Positions 12,425-24,540 are shown, counted from the stretch's first letter. The stretch is DNA of 64,000 nucleotides from Rhipicephalus microplus (GCF_043290135.1 NW_027464603.1:5619501-5683500), one strand, 5' to 3'. Made by a program: numbers and translations. Notes: a model not told the origin generated them from the sequence alone.

Positions 12425-13800
12425 GGGGTGCAACAGCTGCGCCAATTGCGCCAATTTGATACAATTGCCGATTGTGGCACCGAGCGGCGCCAAACCCGCG
12501 AAATTGTTAAAACTGCATCACGCTGCGCCAAAATGCCCAGCCAGCCTCAATTTTTTAAGGTGTACTAATTTCCGTGAGCAATTCAGGCCATGTCGGCAAC
12601 CTGCAGCTTTGCGCCATCAGTAAAAGCGCACAGACCCGAACGACAGTGCCTAAAACATACATAAAATAATCTTGCCACCCACCATATGCTCGTGAGACGT
12701 GATCGACCAGATAAAGTAACAACACTGCATGCCCATCGGTCCGCTGACCGCAACAGATACGTATCGGCGGGACGGTCGAACTTCAAAACAAAAATGTGTT
12801 GATGTAACAACCAATGCTCCATGGAAAATGTAAGTTTCTTGCCAGGAAACGCGGCTATGGCCTATTATTCTCGAACAAGCTCGACGTGCTGCAAATGCCG
12901 GCGCTGATTACCTTAGCAGTGGCACATAACACATTTTTGTCTGGAAGCTGCATTGTCCTTGCCATGGTCTTGGCGATCGATATCTAGCACCAGGGCGATG
13001 GGCGCGCGCCGTTGTTACTTCATCTGCTCAAGCTCGCCTTGCAAGGTAGCCGAAGTGGCACATAGCCCCACGCTGAGAAGGATGGGTGAAAGGGGGGTGG
13101 TGAGCGGTTAGAAAATTTGTTCACTTTGATTTTAAACCTGCTCAAGTCACCTTTTCCGCACTAGACTGGTGCCCCGCGAAAAAGCGTGTTGAGATTTACA
13201 GGGGGCTGTTCGCAAAACTGGAACACTTCACATTTTGCTAAGTTACTCATGCGTTTGTACACCGTTCGATTCTGAGTACCAGTATAATCACTAACGTATA
13301 AATAAGCTACTGGCAATCATTTTAAGCAGTGTGTGACATTTATTCTTTCCTGCAGAAACAAACTAAATTGTGTGCCAATTTTCGTTTTCACCACCGCTAC
13401 TTCTCGTTTTTACGATACTTCGAAACTTCAAGCTCACAGTATCGGCAGATTGATGTCGAAATTCTCAGAGTTTGTTAATTGATTTATCAGGTGAAGTAAA
13501 CGCTAATACGGAATTAATTATCGGTTGCTTAGCGAGGCAGTTCAAAATACAACCTTCATTGAAATATTAGTAAATAGTATGCTAACACTACACAATTTAG
13601 GTTATGTTGAATTGTTTATACATGTTTTTTTTTATTTAAATGTAAGCCTTCTTTTTTATACTGCTCCAAAGTTGCTATTTCATGATAAAAATGCATGTTT
13701 TTTTCCCATAACCAGCTCCTAACTTGTAATTTTGTGCTCCAAAGGCAACATTTTTCTCCTCCGAAAATCGCTCCAAATAATATTTCGGCTGTTGCACCCC
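12425..13800. mobile_element. Non-autonomous DNA transposon with 13-bp perfect TIRs
   Basis: The left end GGGGTGCAACAGC (12,425-12,437) and right end GCTGTTGCACCCC (13,788-13,800) are perfect inverted copies bounding 1,376 bp. The flanks 'tttcagca' and 'ttttagca' agree at seven of eight positions, close to an 8-bp target duplication. With a terminus near CAGGGGTGC, this suggests an hAT-type MITE. The left interior is rich in repeated 'gcgccaa' words. I see no transposase. The right arm holds an incomplete copy at 20,834-21,149. The DNA just inside this element (13,801 onward) pairs with about 16,385. Confidence 0.6.
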
Positions 13801-14857
13801 TATTTTAGCACGCCAGCAAATGCTGATTGGGGTCCAAAGATAAAGTCTGAGCTCAGAGGTTTGTTACAAGCACGACACAATGAATGAAATAGGAGCAAAT
13901 TGGAATGCTATACAAAGATTAGCACCTAACTCTTCACAAAACAAAACACTGGGTAAATTCAATGTCAGTGTGCTGAGAGTGAGTGGGTTTTTGTGCTGTC
14001 AGTAGTCTCAACGAACAGAAAGTGCTGAGAGCACACCATGTAAACTAGCTGTGTAGTGATATATATCCAAATAGCACGCACCAGCACTCGTTAACTGCGC
14101 CCTTATGTTCAATGGTAGCAGCTGTTTAAAGTGTCCATATAATTGCCATTCCAATAGATTATTCTAAATGAATGGTACTTAAATCATTGAACAACTCAAA
14201 TGGGTTTTACAATGATGGTGAAACAATCAAGTATTGCTAGTCACAAGCATGAAACTCAGGCACTTCAGAATATTCAATCCTCAAGCAATGACTTCATCAC
14301 CAGCCCAACTAGTGCCTCCATGTAGACTGCAGTGTTGACTCGGGGCTCCCCTGCTGCAGTCGGTGAATACTTGTTGCTCCTCAGTGTCATTGTTTGAGAC
14401 TTTTTCTAAACACCTCCGCAGTGACTGCTCAGCATCATCTATAAAGTCTTCTTCATAGACTGACTGACTGATGCCCTAATAAGTTGCTATTAGGAGCTGT
14501 TTGGTATGCAAAACATCACACTGAGTTGTTTCAAATTTTTTCTGGCCAGTGTTTTTCTCGGCAGCGATGTAAGATGATCGATGATACTACTAATAATGCA
14601 ACACTTCTCTGGAAAGCCGAAGCACTCTTCTGTATCATAGCACAATGCCTCACCAACTGAACCACTTCTGCATACGCCCTGTCCTCACGTGCTTATATTG
14701 AACAGCACCCTGCATAGGTTAAAAAGAAATCTGGGAGTCATTCACACTCACTGATGAAATATATTTTTCTCCTTAGGCCTTACTAGTGGGCTCAGACTCG
14801 CGGCTCAATGCAAGTCTGACAAGTATGGTGAGTCGACTTCCGAGTCTGTTAAAATAT
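13801..14857. other. Inner left arm, no gene
   Basis: No gene is visible. The stretch pairs in reverse complement with 15,355 to about 16,385. For example 13,985-14,045 matches 16,186-16,240 and 14,361-14,530 matches 15,650-15,810, with many small indels. Confidence 0.7.
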
Positions 14858-14992
14858 GATATTTTCCACACATGATTTCAATGCTCCTTAACAGCAATAT
14901 GTTGCGTAATTGGTGCTCCAGTTGATGATCTTTTCCACACACTGTTTCAATGCTCCTTAACAGCAAGGTGTTGCGTAATTGGTGCTCCAGTT
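14858..14992 (+). repeat. Tandem duplication of a ~67-bp unit
   Basis: Two adjacent copies, 14,858-14,923 and 14,924-14,992. Both contain 'tttcaatgctccttaacagc' and end 'ggtgctccagtt'. The opposite arm carries only one diverged copy (near 15,295-15,355), so the duplication is private to this arm. Confidence 0.85.
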
Positions 14993-14993
14993 A

Positions 14994-15295
14994 CAACCTT
15001 TCAATCTCAGACCAATATAAGGTGAATTCAACCTAGTAAGGCCATCGCTATTCAAAGCGATGGTGCCTCAGATATTTTATGGGAACGTCCCAGGAAAATA
15101 TTCACAGGTAAACATGTTAAGGAACCTCGACTCCCCTCCTCCTTGATTTTCTAACCTCTCTGCTACAAATATTGAGTAGGTGCACAAATGCTTGTGCATT
15201 TAGATCTGTGTGAGCTGTGAAAATTAAAAGCTCAAGACGCAGTGCCATGTGGAAGGAGGCTGCTACAACTCCACGAGACACTACAAGGTGCCAGC
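14994..15295. other. Central spacer (loop) of the giant palindrome
   Basis: About 300 bp at the centre show no obvious self-match between the two arms. At 15,042-15,063 there is a perfect hairpin with stem CCATCGCT/AGCGATGG and a 6-nt loop, close to the symmetry point. Confidence 0.6.
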
Positions 15296-16389
15296 TGGAA
15301 ACCTAATATGCGATATATTGTTTTATAGAGCATTGAAACTATAGGTGAAAAAGATAATCATATTTTAGCGAACTCGGAAGTCGACTCACCAGACTTGGAC
15401 TTTGCATTGAGCCGCAAGTCTGAGGGAGGCAAAAAGACAAAACATATTTCGTGAGTGAGTGTGAATTCTTTCCAGATTTTTTTTGCAAACCAATGCAGGA
15501 CACTGCTCAACATGAGTGAACAGAGACAGAAAAATTGCAGAAGTGGTTCCGTCGGCCAGAGAAGTGTTGCATTTCAAGTAGTGCCATCGGTCATCGTGCT
15601 TGTGATGCGCTGCAGACTAATACACGCAGCAGAAAAAAACACGGGGTGACGTTTCATGTACAAGCTAGCCCCTATTACTGCTTTATTTAGGCATAAGGCA
15701 CTCAGCATATGAAAAAGTGAGAAGACATGACGCTGCGCAGTCACAGAGAAAGTGTTTTAAAAAAGAGTCTCAGGCAGAGACACTGAGGACAAACAAGTAT
15801 TCATCAACTTCCAAAAGGCAACCGCTGCTCTGCACTGTAATCTGACTGGTCGTGCTGGTGAATATGAAATTATTGCTTGAAGTGTTGTTTAATATCCTGG
15901 AATGCCTGAGTCTATATGAACACAATTTGCTTGTTCCCTCAATATTGATAAGCCCATTTGATTTGTATAGTATTTAACTAGGTGTGTGCATGTATGTAAG
16001 ACGAATGGGAGGATGGATAGATGGCAGAACTTTATATTCTTGAAAGACGCGGCCAGCACACAGTGAGCTGTTAATACTTTATTCATATTGAAGACATTAT
16101 TGCAATGACAATTATATGGACATAAAGGCGCAGTTGCGAGTGCTGGCACGTGTTATTTTGATAACTATCACTCGAAGGCTTGTTTACATGGTGTGCACTT
16201 AGTGCTTAGTTTTTGTTGAGCCTACTAACAGCACAAAAATTCAACAATCTTTGAAGCATTCACATTTGCTTTAACCAGCATTTTGTTTTGTATAATTAAG
16301 CGAGATTGTATCCAAAAAGGTAACTGCTTATCTCGATTCTCAATTGCTTTATTTCTTGAGCAAGGGTGCCAATAGTTGCCATTTGCACC

Positions 16390-19300
16390 CCAGTTCAAGG
16401 AATATTGACGTGACTCATCCATTCATAGCAAAACAAAGGTAAAGCCTTGAATTGAACAAGTTTATTGCATGCTTTTCTCATAGCACTGTTGCGGCTTCCA
16501 CATGACATTGTGTCCTTAGTTCTCATTTTTTCGAAGCTTTTGCACTATCATTTGGTGTGAAGCACGCTGGATATTGGCGCGGTGCCTTCTTTCAGAGAAG
16601 AGTGCGGGAGCATGCATGCTTCAGACAAGCAGGTGTTGGTAGCTCGTGTAGCTGCCAAGGGGTGACTAGGGGCTGTACTGGGGGGCTTCTTTTTAATGTT
16701 GTTCAAGTGCTCATTTGTGTCAGCTATGGTTGCATGCTTGCATGGAATCACCTTATTTTATGGCTTACTCAACTATTCAATTTTATTGCTTTTTGGGGGG
16801 CAGCACACAGTGGGGGGACTGCCGCTTACAGTTATGGCCCTCATTATTAACAAAGAAGGCAGCTTTGCTGTTTTGGAAATTTTTGTTCGCTGTTCATGCA
16901 TAAGTACTCATCTCTAACAGTTCCACGACAATCCTCATACAGCCTGAATATGCCATTTACATTCCTGCTGCTTGCACCTATCTTTTTGTATCCAGGTACT
17001 GTATTTGTTCTCATAAAAATTACAATTTGTTTATTTTTTGGATAGCTTAGTGATTTAAAGGTGTGGTTTGCACAGTGGGTAAAGTTAGGGAACAGGTCGA
17101 CTAGACCTAAAACTGGAAGCTGGACTTGTGATGACTACGTTGTGCCTTAATAAAACCATATAAGGTTGAAGAGTTCCTACCTTCATGTTAGAGGCACATG
17201 TTCGCATTGCCTTGTACTGAAGAAGCCCTGAAACGCCTTTCCAAGTGATCATCAAATGTCTTCATTGGAGAAACTTAATTCATCCCAAATCGACGGTTGG
17301 AGGATATTTTGAAATCTGCGAAGTACTAACGGAGCTACAGGAATTTGTCACATGCTTTACGTGCTTTCTTTCAACTTTCGTTCGAGTGAGCTCACTCAAA
17401 ACCACGCAGGAGGGGAGGACTAGGGGGCAAGAAGCTTTGTCTGTTTATCACAGTGCGTTTTGACCTTGAGCTCTTTTATTCCCCTTTTTTTTCTTCAAAC
17501 ATGGAGCTTCTTCTCAGTGTAATCATGAACAGGTGCACGGGCATGTGGCAGCCGACGGTTGTGGCTGTACACATTTCACTTGAAGCGCAGTCAGTTGAAT
17601 ATGGAGCCTTCTTTGTTTAGGGGAAACAGTGTTTTCAGGTGACTGCTAATAGATTATGAATAACAGGCTGCGTTCTGCCCTATAATGTCTGTATCACATA
17701 CTCTCAGGTCCTCGACTACCCTCGGCAGCATTTTCTAACCATGCTCGAAAAGGTTTGCTGGGCCACTTAAATTGCTTCATGAAAAGTGTTGTATATTCTT
17801 TACTGAAGTTGTGAAAGAAATGCCCAATTTAGCATGCCTAATTTCTGTATATCTGCCATCTGCTACACTTCATAAGAACAATTTGAAAACAATTTAAGTG
17901 ATGGCAGTAGAGGATCCAGGCCCTTAAATTGCTGGACATTAAATGTTACCGTCGAGGCACTCGAAGAAAAAGAGGAAAAGGTCTCTCTGGCGCAAGTGTC
18001 CCCTAATAGGCTATGCTTTATATAGTTTTGCCTGCTTCAGCATCATCAAAGTGCTTGAAAAGCAAGAGGAATAATTCTCTGTGGCACGAGTGTGCGATGA
18101 AATGCTCAGCTATTTCTGGTTATCCCACTTTTCTTAAAACTCATTGTTAGAGTATGGGTGCCAAAGTGAATTCGAATGTTGAAGTAAGTGCATATTGAAT
18201 ATTTTTTCTAAAATCTCTCGAATACTTTTAAAAGTCTTTTCAAATATTTCATGTGAAATTCTACAAAAAGTATGAGAGGCTTCCAAAGTTTATTCTTATG
18301 AGATGAAAGTCTTCCTTTTGAAGAAATTGAAAGTGTTGGTAGAGTAGCGTTTCGTAGTTGCCTTATAAAGAATAAGACAATGCGCAACAAAATTTATATA
18401 TGCGCGAATGTGTTTATATACACTATTTCATGCAGCCAAAGATTTCATAAAATTTCAGGTCAGAAACCACTACAAATAAGCCCTTGCCTCTGCCCCATCT
18501 ATCATCTTCTTGTTAGAATCAGCCTTTTCTAGAGTTAGTATGGTTGCGACCGTAGCAGAGCCAGAAAGGCAGCTTTCACGTAATACGAGTGTGATGAGGT
18601 GAAACATATTAAAAATTTGGAGGGTTCCTTTGAGTCAGACATTGTCCGTATTTTTTGTCTTTGGTAAAATAGAATAGTTCAAATAGCAAAATTTGCAATT
18701 CCAATTGAGTTTAATCGCAAACATTATTTTAAAGATATTCCAAATTATGAATATTTGTCTACGCCTACTTATTGTTTACTTCACCTTTTTACCACAATTT
18801 TTTTCTCAATAGAAAAGACATGTGCCGTTCTAAATGCGGTGCTAAGGCCACAGATCAGAACTCAAGCACGTGCCTAGAGCTCCACACACATTCTTCTGTG
18901 AGACCATCTATTTACCTGTTTGAATTCAATATTGTGAAACCTCTTGGATCAATTCTCACTATTGAAATTTTATTCTCTTAAGTAGTTATGGTAGTAAGCT
19001 TTAAGTGTTATAGCAAAAATTTGAGAGTGAGTGTAACGATGTTAACTCTCACACACATGAAAACAGGATCACAGAGACATTTTTCTAATGCAGGTTCATC
19101 TGAGAGGCAGAAGAAGGAGCAGTGGGCTTGGCTGCTGTCGTGATGCAAGGAAGCCACAAAGCTTTTTTGGAGTGTCCTTCAGCTTCCGAACAAGAGCCTC
19201 ATAGTAACCCCGCGTTGGAGTATTTGCGCATCAAGAGGACAAACAGGTGCACCTGAACAGGGCCCTGACCGTGAGAAGTTTGAAGGTTGTGGTTAGTGAT

Positions 19301-20639
19301 TATTGCTTAAAGAGGTACTGACGGAAATTTTCGTCTTGCAATATTAACATTGTTGACAGCCTATTAGTGACAATGTGGTGGATTGCTTGCTGCAGCATGG
19401 GACAGATGGACAATTGCTGTCTGTTTATTAGAGAATAGTTTTATCTTGGCACAGCTCTGAGAACACGAGCCACCGAATGCAACAAATGCCAGCTAGCGTG
19501 CAAAATGGTACACATAAAATAGGGCTTCCTGGCGTAAGTAGCACTTGCACAGAGATCTATCAATAGTGGAAGCAGGTGATGACAACCGACACAGTAATCA
19601 AGGCGCTGGAGCAAACAGCTCTCGCTCGGCGCTTCAGGCTTGAGAGATGGCCCACCATGGCGTATTGTTCTTCTTCCTCCTTACACACAGAATTCCGTGC
19701 AGCCTGCATCATGTGCTCACATTCTTTTGCTGCTCCATATGCAGCACAATGTTTTTGTCGTCAACTTGGTCGTAGTCGTTTGGATGCAAAGATTTTCTTG
19801 AGGCATCCTCACGTTCCAAATTTTTACATCAGACATGGACACAGCAGTCACTGAATAGTAGCTTGCTAGCACAAGTGTGGTCAAAAGGCAACAACTTCCA
19901 TGATGTCAATAATGTAGTTGTGCCAACTCTGACCTCGGCAACAAAGGTGGCAACTGGAAGTTGGGACTCAGCTTCAGGTCACTTTCAGTGATTCAATGAT
20001 GCGAGATGCGGCATATAGTTCTGGATCAGGCATGCAAACTCAAATATTCCTGTAATTGGCCATCTGAGCTATAATTTTTCATTCAGTTTGTAGATACACG
20101 CATGTTCAAGGGAATCAATGTCACAGGCTAAGTGAGCCACAAAAGTTTGTGTCAGTACTCTTTATGGTATTTGGCTTTATGTTTAACTTACAGGTAAACA
20201 TAAGTAAAGTATTTCGTAAGTGCTGCATGTATTTTTCCATCACTGTGCAGATGGTTTAGCAAAATTTGTGAGTCAGCCAGCAGATATGCATGCACCTAGC
20301 AGGCTGAGAAAGGTAAAAACACTTCCTTGTAAAATGTTTAATGATATAAATGAATTCGAAGACGCATTGTTCCACCTATTTAGTCTACTGCACTTTCCAA
20401 GCACCATCAAGTTTCCCATTGTAGTATATTCGTATTTTTTACACTTTATAAACTTGCATTGCCTCATTACCATGCTTAGGCAAACAATACTTATGACCCT
20501 TACTACTTGCCCAAAGGAATCGGGGATGTTCTGCAAAAGGAAATGTTCTTGCTATTTAGGCTTTCTTAAAATTATATGGTGTTTGGTTTTGTGTGACCGT
20601 TCTTTCTTTTTTTGGACTACATCAAGATTTTCAGCAGAA
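16390..20639. other. Right-arm-only segment, no recognised gene
   Basis: The match to the left arm is lost between about 16,385 and 20,834. The small frames, for example 16,557-16,850 and 19,576-19,854, have no recognisable domain. At 19,307 the sequence TTAAAGAGGTACTGACGG resembles one end of a TTAA-flanked tick MITE, but I found no partner end. The part at 17,940-18,100 holds two diverged copies of a ~100-bp segment with poly-purine runs. Confidence 0.5.
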
Positions 20640-20833
20640 ACCAAAGAATTTTTCGGACCCCTATTACCTATATTACCCACAAACCCTATAACTCCTGTAT
20701 GGCGCATATACACCATAAGCCCCATATGGTCCATAAGCCCTGTATCCCCTATATGGGCCGTAATCCCTGTATCATCCGTATCCAAAAACATAGTATGATA
20801 CGGGTCCTATATGTATTGGAATTTTCAGTAGGG
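20640..20833 (+). repeat. Degenerate minisatellite of CCTGTAT/CCATAAGCC-type units
   Basis: A run of imperfect ~20-bp units built on 'ccctataactcctgtatgg' and 'ccataagccccatatgg'. It ends with 'tacgggtcctatatg' and 'cagtaggg'. The segment 37,060-37,341 has the same kind of units and the same style of ending ('tacgggtcctgtatgg', then 'tagtagga'). The shared abrupt end suggests a dispersed element carrying an internal minisatellite. Confidence 0.6.
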
Positions 20834-21149
20834 TCAGCGGACCTGTGGGCATGCAGTGTTGTTACTTTACCTGGTCGATCGCGTCTCAAGAGCATATAGT
20901 GGGTAGCTCGAATAATTCAAGTATATTCTAGGCACTATAGTTCGGGTCTGTGCGCTTTGACTGATAGCGCAAAGCTGCAGGTGGCCGATTTGGCCTGCAT
21001 TGTCCACCATATTTAGAACACCTGAAAAAATTTGAGGCTGGCTGAGCTTTTTGGCGCAGCGTTTCAACAATTTCAAGGGTTTGGCGCAGCTCGGTCCAGC
21101 AATGGGGAATTGTTTTGAATCAGCGCAATTGTCGCAGCTGTTGCGCCCC
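20834..21149 (-). mobile_element. Truncated right-arm copy of the TIR element
   Basis: Reverse-complement homologue of 12,425-12,750, ending at GCTGTTGCGCCCC (21,137-21,149), which differs by one base from the left-arm TIR. Both copies share the outside flank (aaaggcctgat/aaaggacctgat), so the insertion predates the duplication. The other end is missing and the 20,640 minisatellite adjoins instead. Confidence 0.65.
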
Positions 21150-21737
21150 GGCTAAAAGGCCTGATATTAAATCGTTCAAGCTTTAGCAGTGCATCTTGGG
21201 GGCTGTTATGTCAGCCATTTGAGTCTACATGGTTACTGCCTCCTAATAAGGGGCTGTAACAACAACTTTTCTGGACCTTGCATCCACTTTGCCATCATTG
21301 AATAAGATAGTCTGCAGGTGTATGTAAAGTCTATTATTTCAGGGCACTGTGTCCCTTAGAGAACACCAGACAAGTCCTAGACTTCCAGGTATTTTTGACC
21401 CTAATATAGTAATCTTTAACTTATAATAATGATAGCAACCAGATGTTTACACTAATTTGCTCAGGGTCTTGTGTTTTATTTACCGACACAAATTATCCCA
21501 CATTGCATTTGAACATATAGCTCTTTCAGATTCCCATTTATGGCCCAATCTGAGTTTGAGTGACTCGGCTTGTGAGGGAGTCTGCGGAGGATGTGGCTTA
21601 GAGAGGTTCTGAAGTCTGCCATTCCTTTCCTCCAAAGCCTCTATTTGTTGATCAAGCCATTCGTTCTAGTGTAATAATTTTCTTCTCTTTATGGAGAAGG
21701 CTCAATCAAACAAGCTTCTAATTGCCAGAGCCATCCT

Positions 21738-22217
21738 TCAGGGCTCTTTTTCTTTCTTGAATCGCTGCCTCCTGTGCCTTTTTCGAGAAGGAAGAGGGGG
21801 GTCTTGGGAGTTTATATATAAGCCCAAATTATTATCACTCAGTTGAGATGCTCTAAATCCTATATTATCTAGAATAATCACTGCTAACCGAGCAAGCACC
21901 TCCCTCATTTCTCTACGAGGTGTTAAATAAGTAGCCTCTTTTCTACTGCCATTATCACAGTTTCTATTTACACAGTGTGTGCGAAATAAAGCCGTGTATG
22001 CATGGATGTTCAAGAAAGTGCTTAAGTAGAAGTACGGATGTGCATTTTTAATTCTCAATGATTCTTCCACTTCCACGTTAAATATTGACCTATGACTGAG
22101 CAACGGCCTACCCTGCGAACGTTGTGGAAATATCGCTCTCCAGGAGTACTTGCTGAGAATTTTTCGGTGAACACAACATACAAAGAAATCTGTCCTTTCC
22201 AGTAACATATACCTCAA
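21738..22217 (-). CDS. Hypothetical 159-codon ORF, homologue of the left-arm ORF
   Basis: Counterpart of the plus-strand ORF at 9,326-9,721. It is about 28 residues longer at the N-terminus (beginning MRYMLLERTDFF) and ends in a basic, lysine/arginine-rich tail. It shares HAYTALFR, EATYLTP and LGLYI, and the copies differ by whole codons (one residue shorter near the middle, two longer near the end). I recognise no domain. The frame continuity is suggestive but not proof of coding. Confidence 0.3.
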   Translation of the reverse strand: MRYMLLERTDFFVCCVHRKILSKYSWRAIFPQRSQGRPLLSHRSIFNVEVEESLRIKNAHPYFYLSTFLNIHAYTALFRTHCVNRNCDNGSRKEATYLTPRREMREVLARLAVIILDNIGFRASQLSDNNLGLYINSQDPPLPSRKRHRRQRFKKEKEP

Positions 22218-23387
22218 AACTAGAGTTCCAGTAACTGCCTTACCTTAGTCATCTATTACTTCATAGGTAGCCATGAATATTCACTTGTCACATATCATAC
22301 TTCCTGCTGTGTTGCTGACCGCAACAGCTGCAATGTGCTCCTAAAATTATATATAGGCAATCGTTGCACTTCATATTTGCATGCTGACGTTTATGCAGTA
22401 ATTAGCCGCATGAATTTATGCAAATTAGTACACAATAACTGCTTCTTGAACAAAACAAACATACAATCAGCATGAGTGTAACTTGAGAAGCTTGCTTGGC
22501 ATGTTGACTTTCCAAAGAAACAGTTTAGCTCATGGAATATGCCTATATTTTTGAAAATCAATATGGCCCCTGAATAAAAAGCAAATAAAATTTCATGATG
22601 CAACGCATATCTGTTGTGAGATTTCTTTAGTGCACCTGTCTATCTTATGAGACCACAGCTCTCAGTTCTTGTCGCAAAGCGCCCATTTAAGCATGCCTCG
22701 GATAAGTGTGAAGTGTGTGTTATAATTCAATGATGAGGTGCTGAGCAGTGGAGTGCAGCTTGAGTTCATCGAATATTGAGCAATGTGTACAGCACGACTT
22801 TTAATACATGACAGCAGGGCACTGCAATGGTGCGGGAAATTAGAAGCATGATGCACAATGTTTACAATCCAGACGCAATCAAAATGAAGCAAGCGTAAAA
22901 CAATGATCCTGTATGTATTGTATCGCGCCTCACTCATGCGCTAGGCATGATAAGCTCAAGGGGCTTCGTCCGATCTTGATGCTATCGCATGTTCACCAAA
23001 GGGCGTTGCCCAGAGTGTATTATTATTGTGACGGACTGAATAAACGGAAAAGCACTGGCTGCCTGATGGACGCACCTGTTGTCACGCTGATTCCTCGTCC
23101 CATACATGGTATACGAAGCATCTAGGCCGTACCCCCAGCCACCCATTCGAGGAATGCCAGCATGAACTAGTCAGGCCCCCAAAGCCGCTGCAGTTGGAAA
23201 ATGATATAGGCAAGCGATGGGTACTTTTAAAGAAACACTTCGAGCTCTTTTTGACAGCGAAAGAGCCTTCGAAAGCACGACATGCTTCGACAAAAACTGC
23301 GCTGCGGTTGAGCATCGCTTGGGAAAGGGCCATATAGGTGTACAATACCTTCAGTTTCACTGAAGACCAGTACAAGGATGGCTGCGA

Positions 23388-23403
23388 CATGGTAATCAAA
23401 AAG
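23388..23403. repeat. Target-site duplication, left copy
   Basis: CATGGTAATCAAAAAG, repeated exactly at 23,649-23,664 on the other side of the SINE. Confidence 0.9.
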
Positions 23404-23648
23404 ATTTGATTTGATTGATATGTGGAGTTTAGCGTCCCAAAACCACTATATGATTATGAGAGACGCCGTAGTGGAGGGCTCCGGAAATTTAGACCACCTG
23501 GGGTTCTTTAACGTGCACCCAAATCTGAGCACACGGGCCTACAACATTTCCGCCTCCATCGGAAATGCAGCCGCCGCAGCCGGGATTCGAACCCGCGCCC
23601 TGCGACTCAGCAGCCGAGTAACTTAGCCACTAGACCACCGCGGCGGGG
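23404..23648 (-). mobile_element. tRNA-derived SINE (Ruka-like), full length
   Basis: On the minus strand it starts with a tRNA-like head containing an A-box (TGGTCTAGTGGC) and a B-box (GGTTCGAATCCC). A body follows, containing TGCACGTTAAAGAACCCC, and then a short 'caatc/aaat' tail. It lies between two identical 16-bp direct repeats. tRNA-related SINEs of this build (Ruka) are known from ixodid ticks, but the family name is from memory and not checked. A truncated relative lies at 42,895-43,072. The insertion is younger than the gag it disrupts. Confidence 0.88.
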
Positions 23649-23664
23649 CATGGTAATCAAAAAG
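23649..23664. repeat. Target-site duplication, right copy
   Basis: Exact repeat of 23,388-23,403. It confirms target-primed insertion of the SINE into gag. Confidence 0.9.
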
Positions 23665-23985
23665 GTCGACGACTATTGTGCGTCTCAAGTCGATGAGATT
23701 CATCGGCGTTATCTTTTGCGTACACAAAAGCTAGAACCAGGTGAGCCTTTTGAACATGTTTTACGAGACTTGAAGACAAAGGGAGAAGCGTGCTATTTCT
23801 GAAAGCAAGCAGATTCAATAATAAGAGACCGAATTGTTTTTGGCACAAACGAAGCTAAGACTCGAGAGAAGCTTTTGTCCGACACTAAGTTAACGTTACA
23901 AAAGGCCAAGGAAGTATGAAAGGCAGCTGAGATAACGGCAGCAAACCAAGAAATCTGGGCGCGAGAGCAGAAACCAGTAGATGCC

Positions 23986-24540
23986 GTGCAAATAACAAGT
24001 GGCAGTACACAGGCTAAGCATCAGAAGAGCGGTAAATGCCGAAAGTGTGGGCGGGTGCACGCACCGCGCAAATGCCCAGCGTACGGACAAACATGCCGCA
24101 CGGGTCGTAAGAAAAATCACTTTGCCATATGCTGCAAAACAAGGCCGCAATTAGGTGAACTGCAAAGAAGTTATAATGATTTGCAAATTTTCACAATTGG
24201 TAGTAAGAGCAGTCGATCAGAGTGGATAGTCATGGCAAAAGTGGGAGGAAAGCTTATTGCTTTCAAAGTGGACATTGGGTGTCGGGCTAATTTGCTTCCA
24301 GCTGCGTTGTACGCAAGCATGTACCTCAAGCCACAGTTAAAGCCCAGGAGTGCCATCTTACGCTCCTACGGTGGAAACGAGATCAAACATATGGGCATCA
24401 TGAGGAAAGAAGTGACACTGCATGACCGTACTTCCATTGAGGACTCCTTCATTGTCCGCAAGGGAACTCAAGCGATTCACTGTATGCTGGCATGCGATAT
24501 CGTCGGAATAATCGCACGACAGGAGGACACTGTTTCGTAA
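23986..24540 (+). pseudogene. Ty3-type zinc knuckle and aspartic protease region
   Basis: A 184-codon open frame. Residues ~18-31 form a CX2CX4HX4C knuckle (CRKCGRVHAPRKC), followed by a degenerate second knuckle ending HFAICC. The protease active-site triad is altered: FKVDIG stands where DTG or DSG is expected. A later ACDIVG marks the second protease motif. The frame is colinear with gag upstream and RT downstream. Confidence 0.8.

Larger units (their letters stand above)
1..14993. repeat. Left arm of a giant imperfect inverted duplication
   Basis: Read as reverse complement, this stretch matches 15,296-35,950 at every level sampled by eye. Matched pairs (left ~ right) include 14,740-14,925 ~ 15,295-15,478; 14,361-14,530 ~ 15,650-15,810; 13,985-14,045 ~ 16,186-16,240; 12,100-12,420 ~ 21,150-21,475; 9,326-9,965 ~ 21,500-22,150; 8,535-8,840 ~ 22,650-22,905; 8,080-8,240 ~ 27,150-27,330; 6,600-6,760 ~ 28,520-28,700; 5,660-6,000 ~ 29,290-29,600; 3,460-4,030 ~ 30,100-30,670; 2,000-2,600 ~ 31,500-32,070; and 1,490-1,610 ~ 32,500-32,620. 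One sample of ~104 aligned bases had about 14 differences. Colinearity is broken only by block insertions or deletions. The arm probably continues beyond the window's left edge. Confidence 0.9.
23125..23985 (+). pseudogene. Ty3-type gag (capsid), interrupted by a SINE
   Basis: From ~23,152 the plus frame reads as a mag/K02A2.6-type capsid N-terminus with the signature PPKPLQLEN and FELFL. It continues to VYNTF and MVIKK, where a 245-bp SINE breaks it. Immediately after, the frame resumes with VIKKVDDYC, EPFEHVLRDLKT, IIRDRIVFG and LTLQKAKEV, the usual order of capsid motifs. In-frame stops occur before VYNTF and in the RDLKT region. In an active element Gag would form the particle and package RNA. 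This one cannot. Confidence 0.8.

Noticed and set aside
16557..16850. 97-codon plus-strand ORF with several cysteines
   Set aside because: No domain, no counterpart in the other arm and overlapping frames of similar length, so it is indistinguishable from chance.
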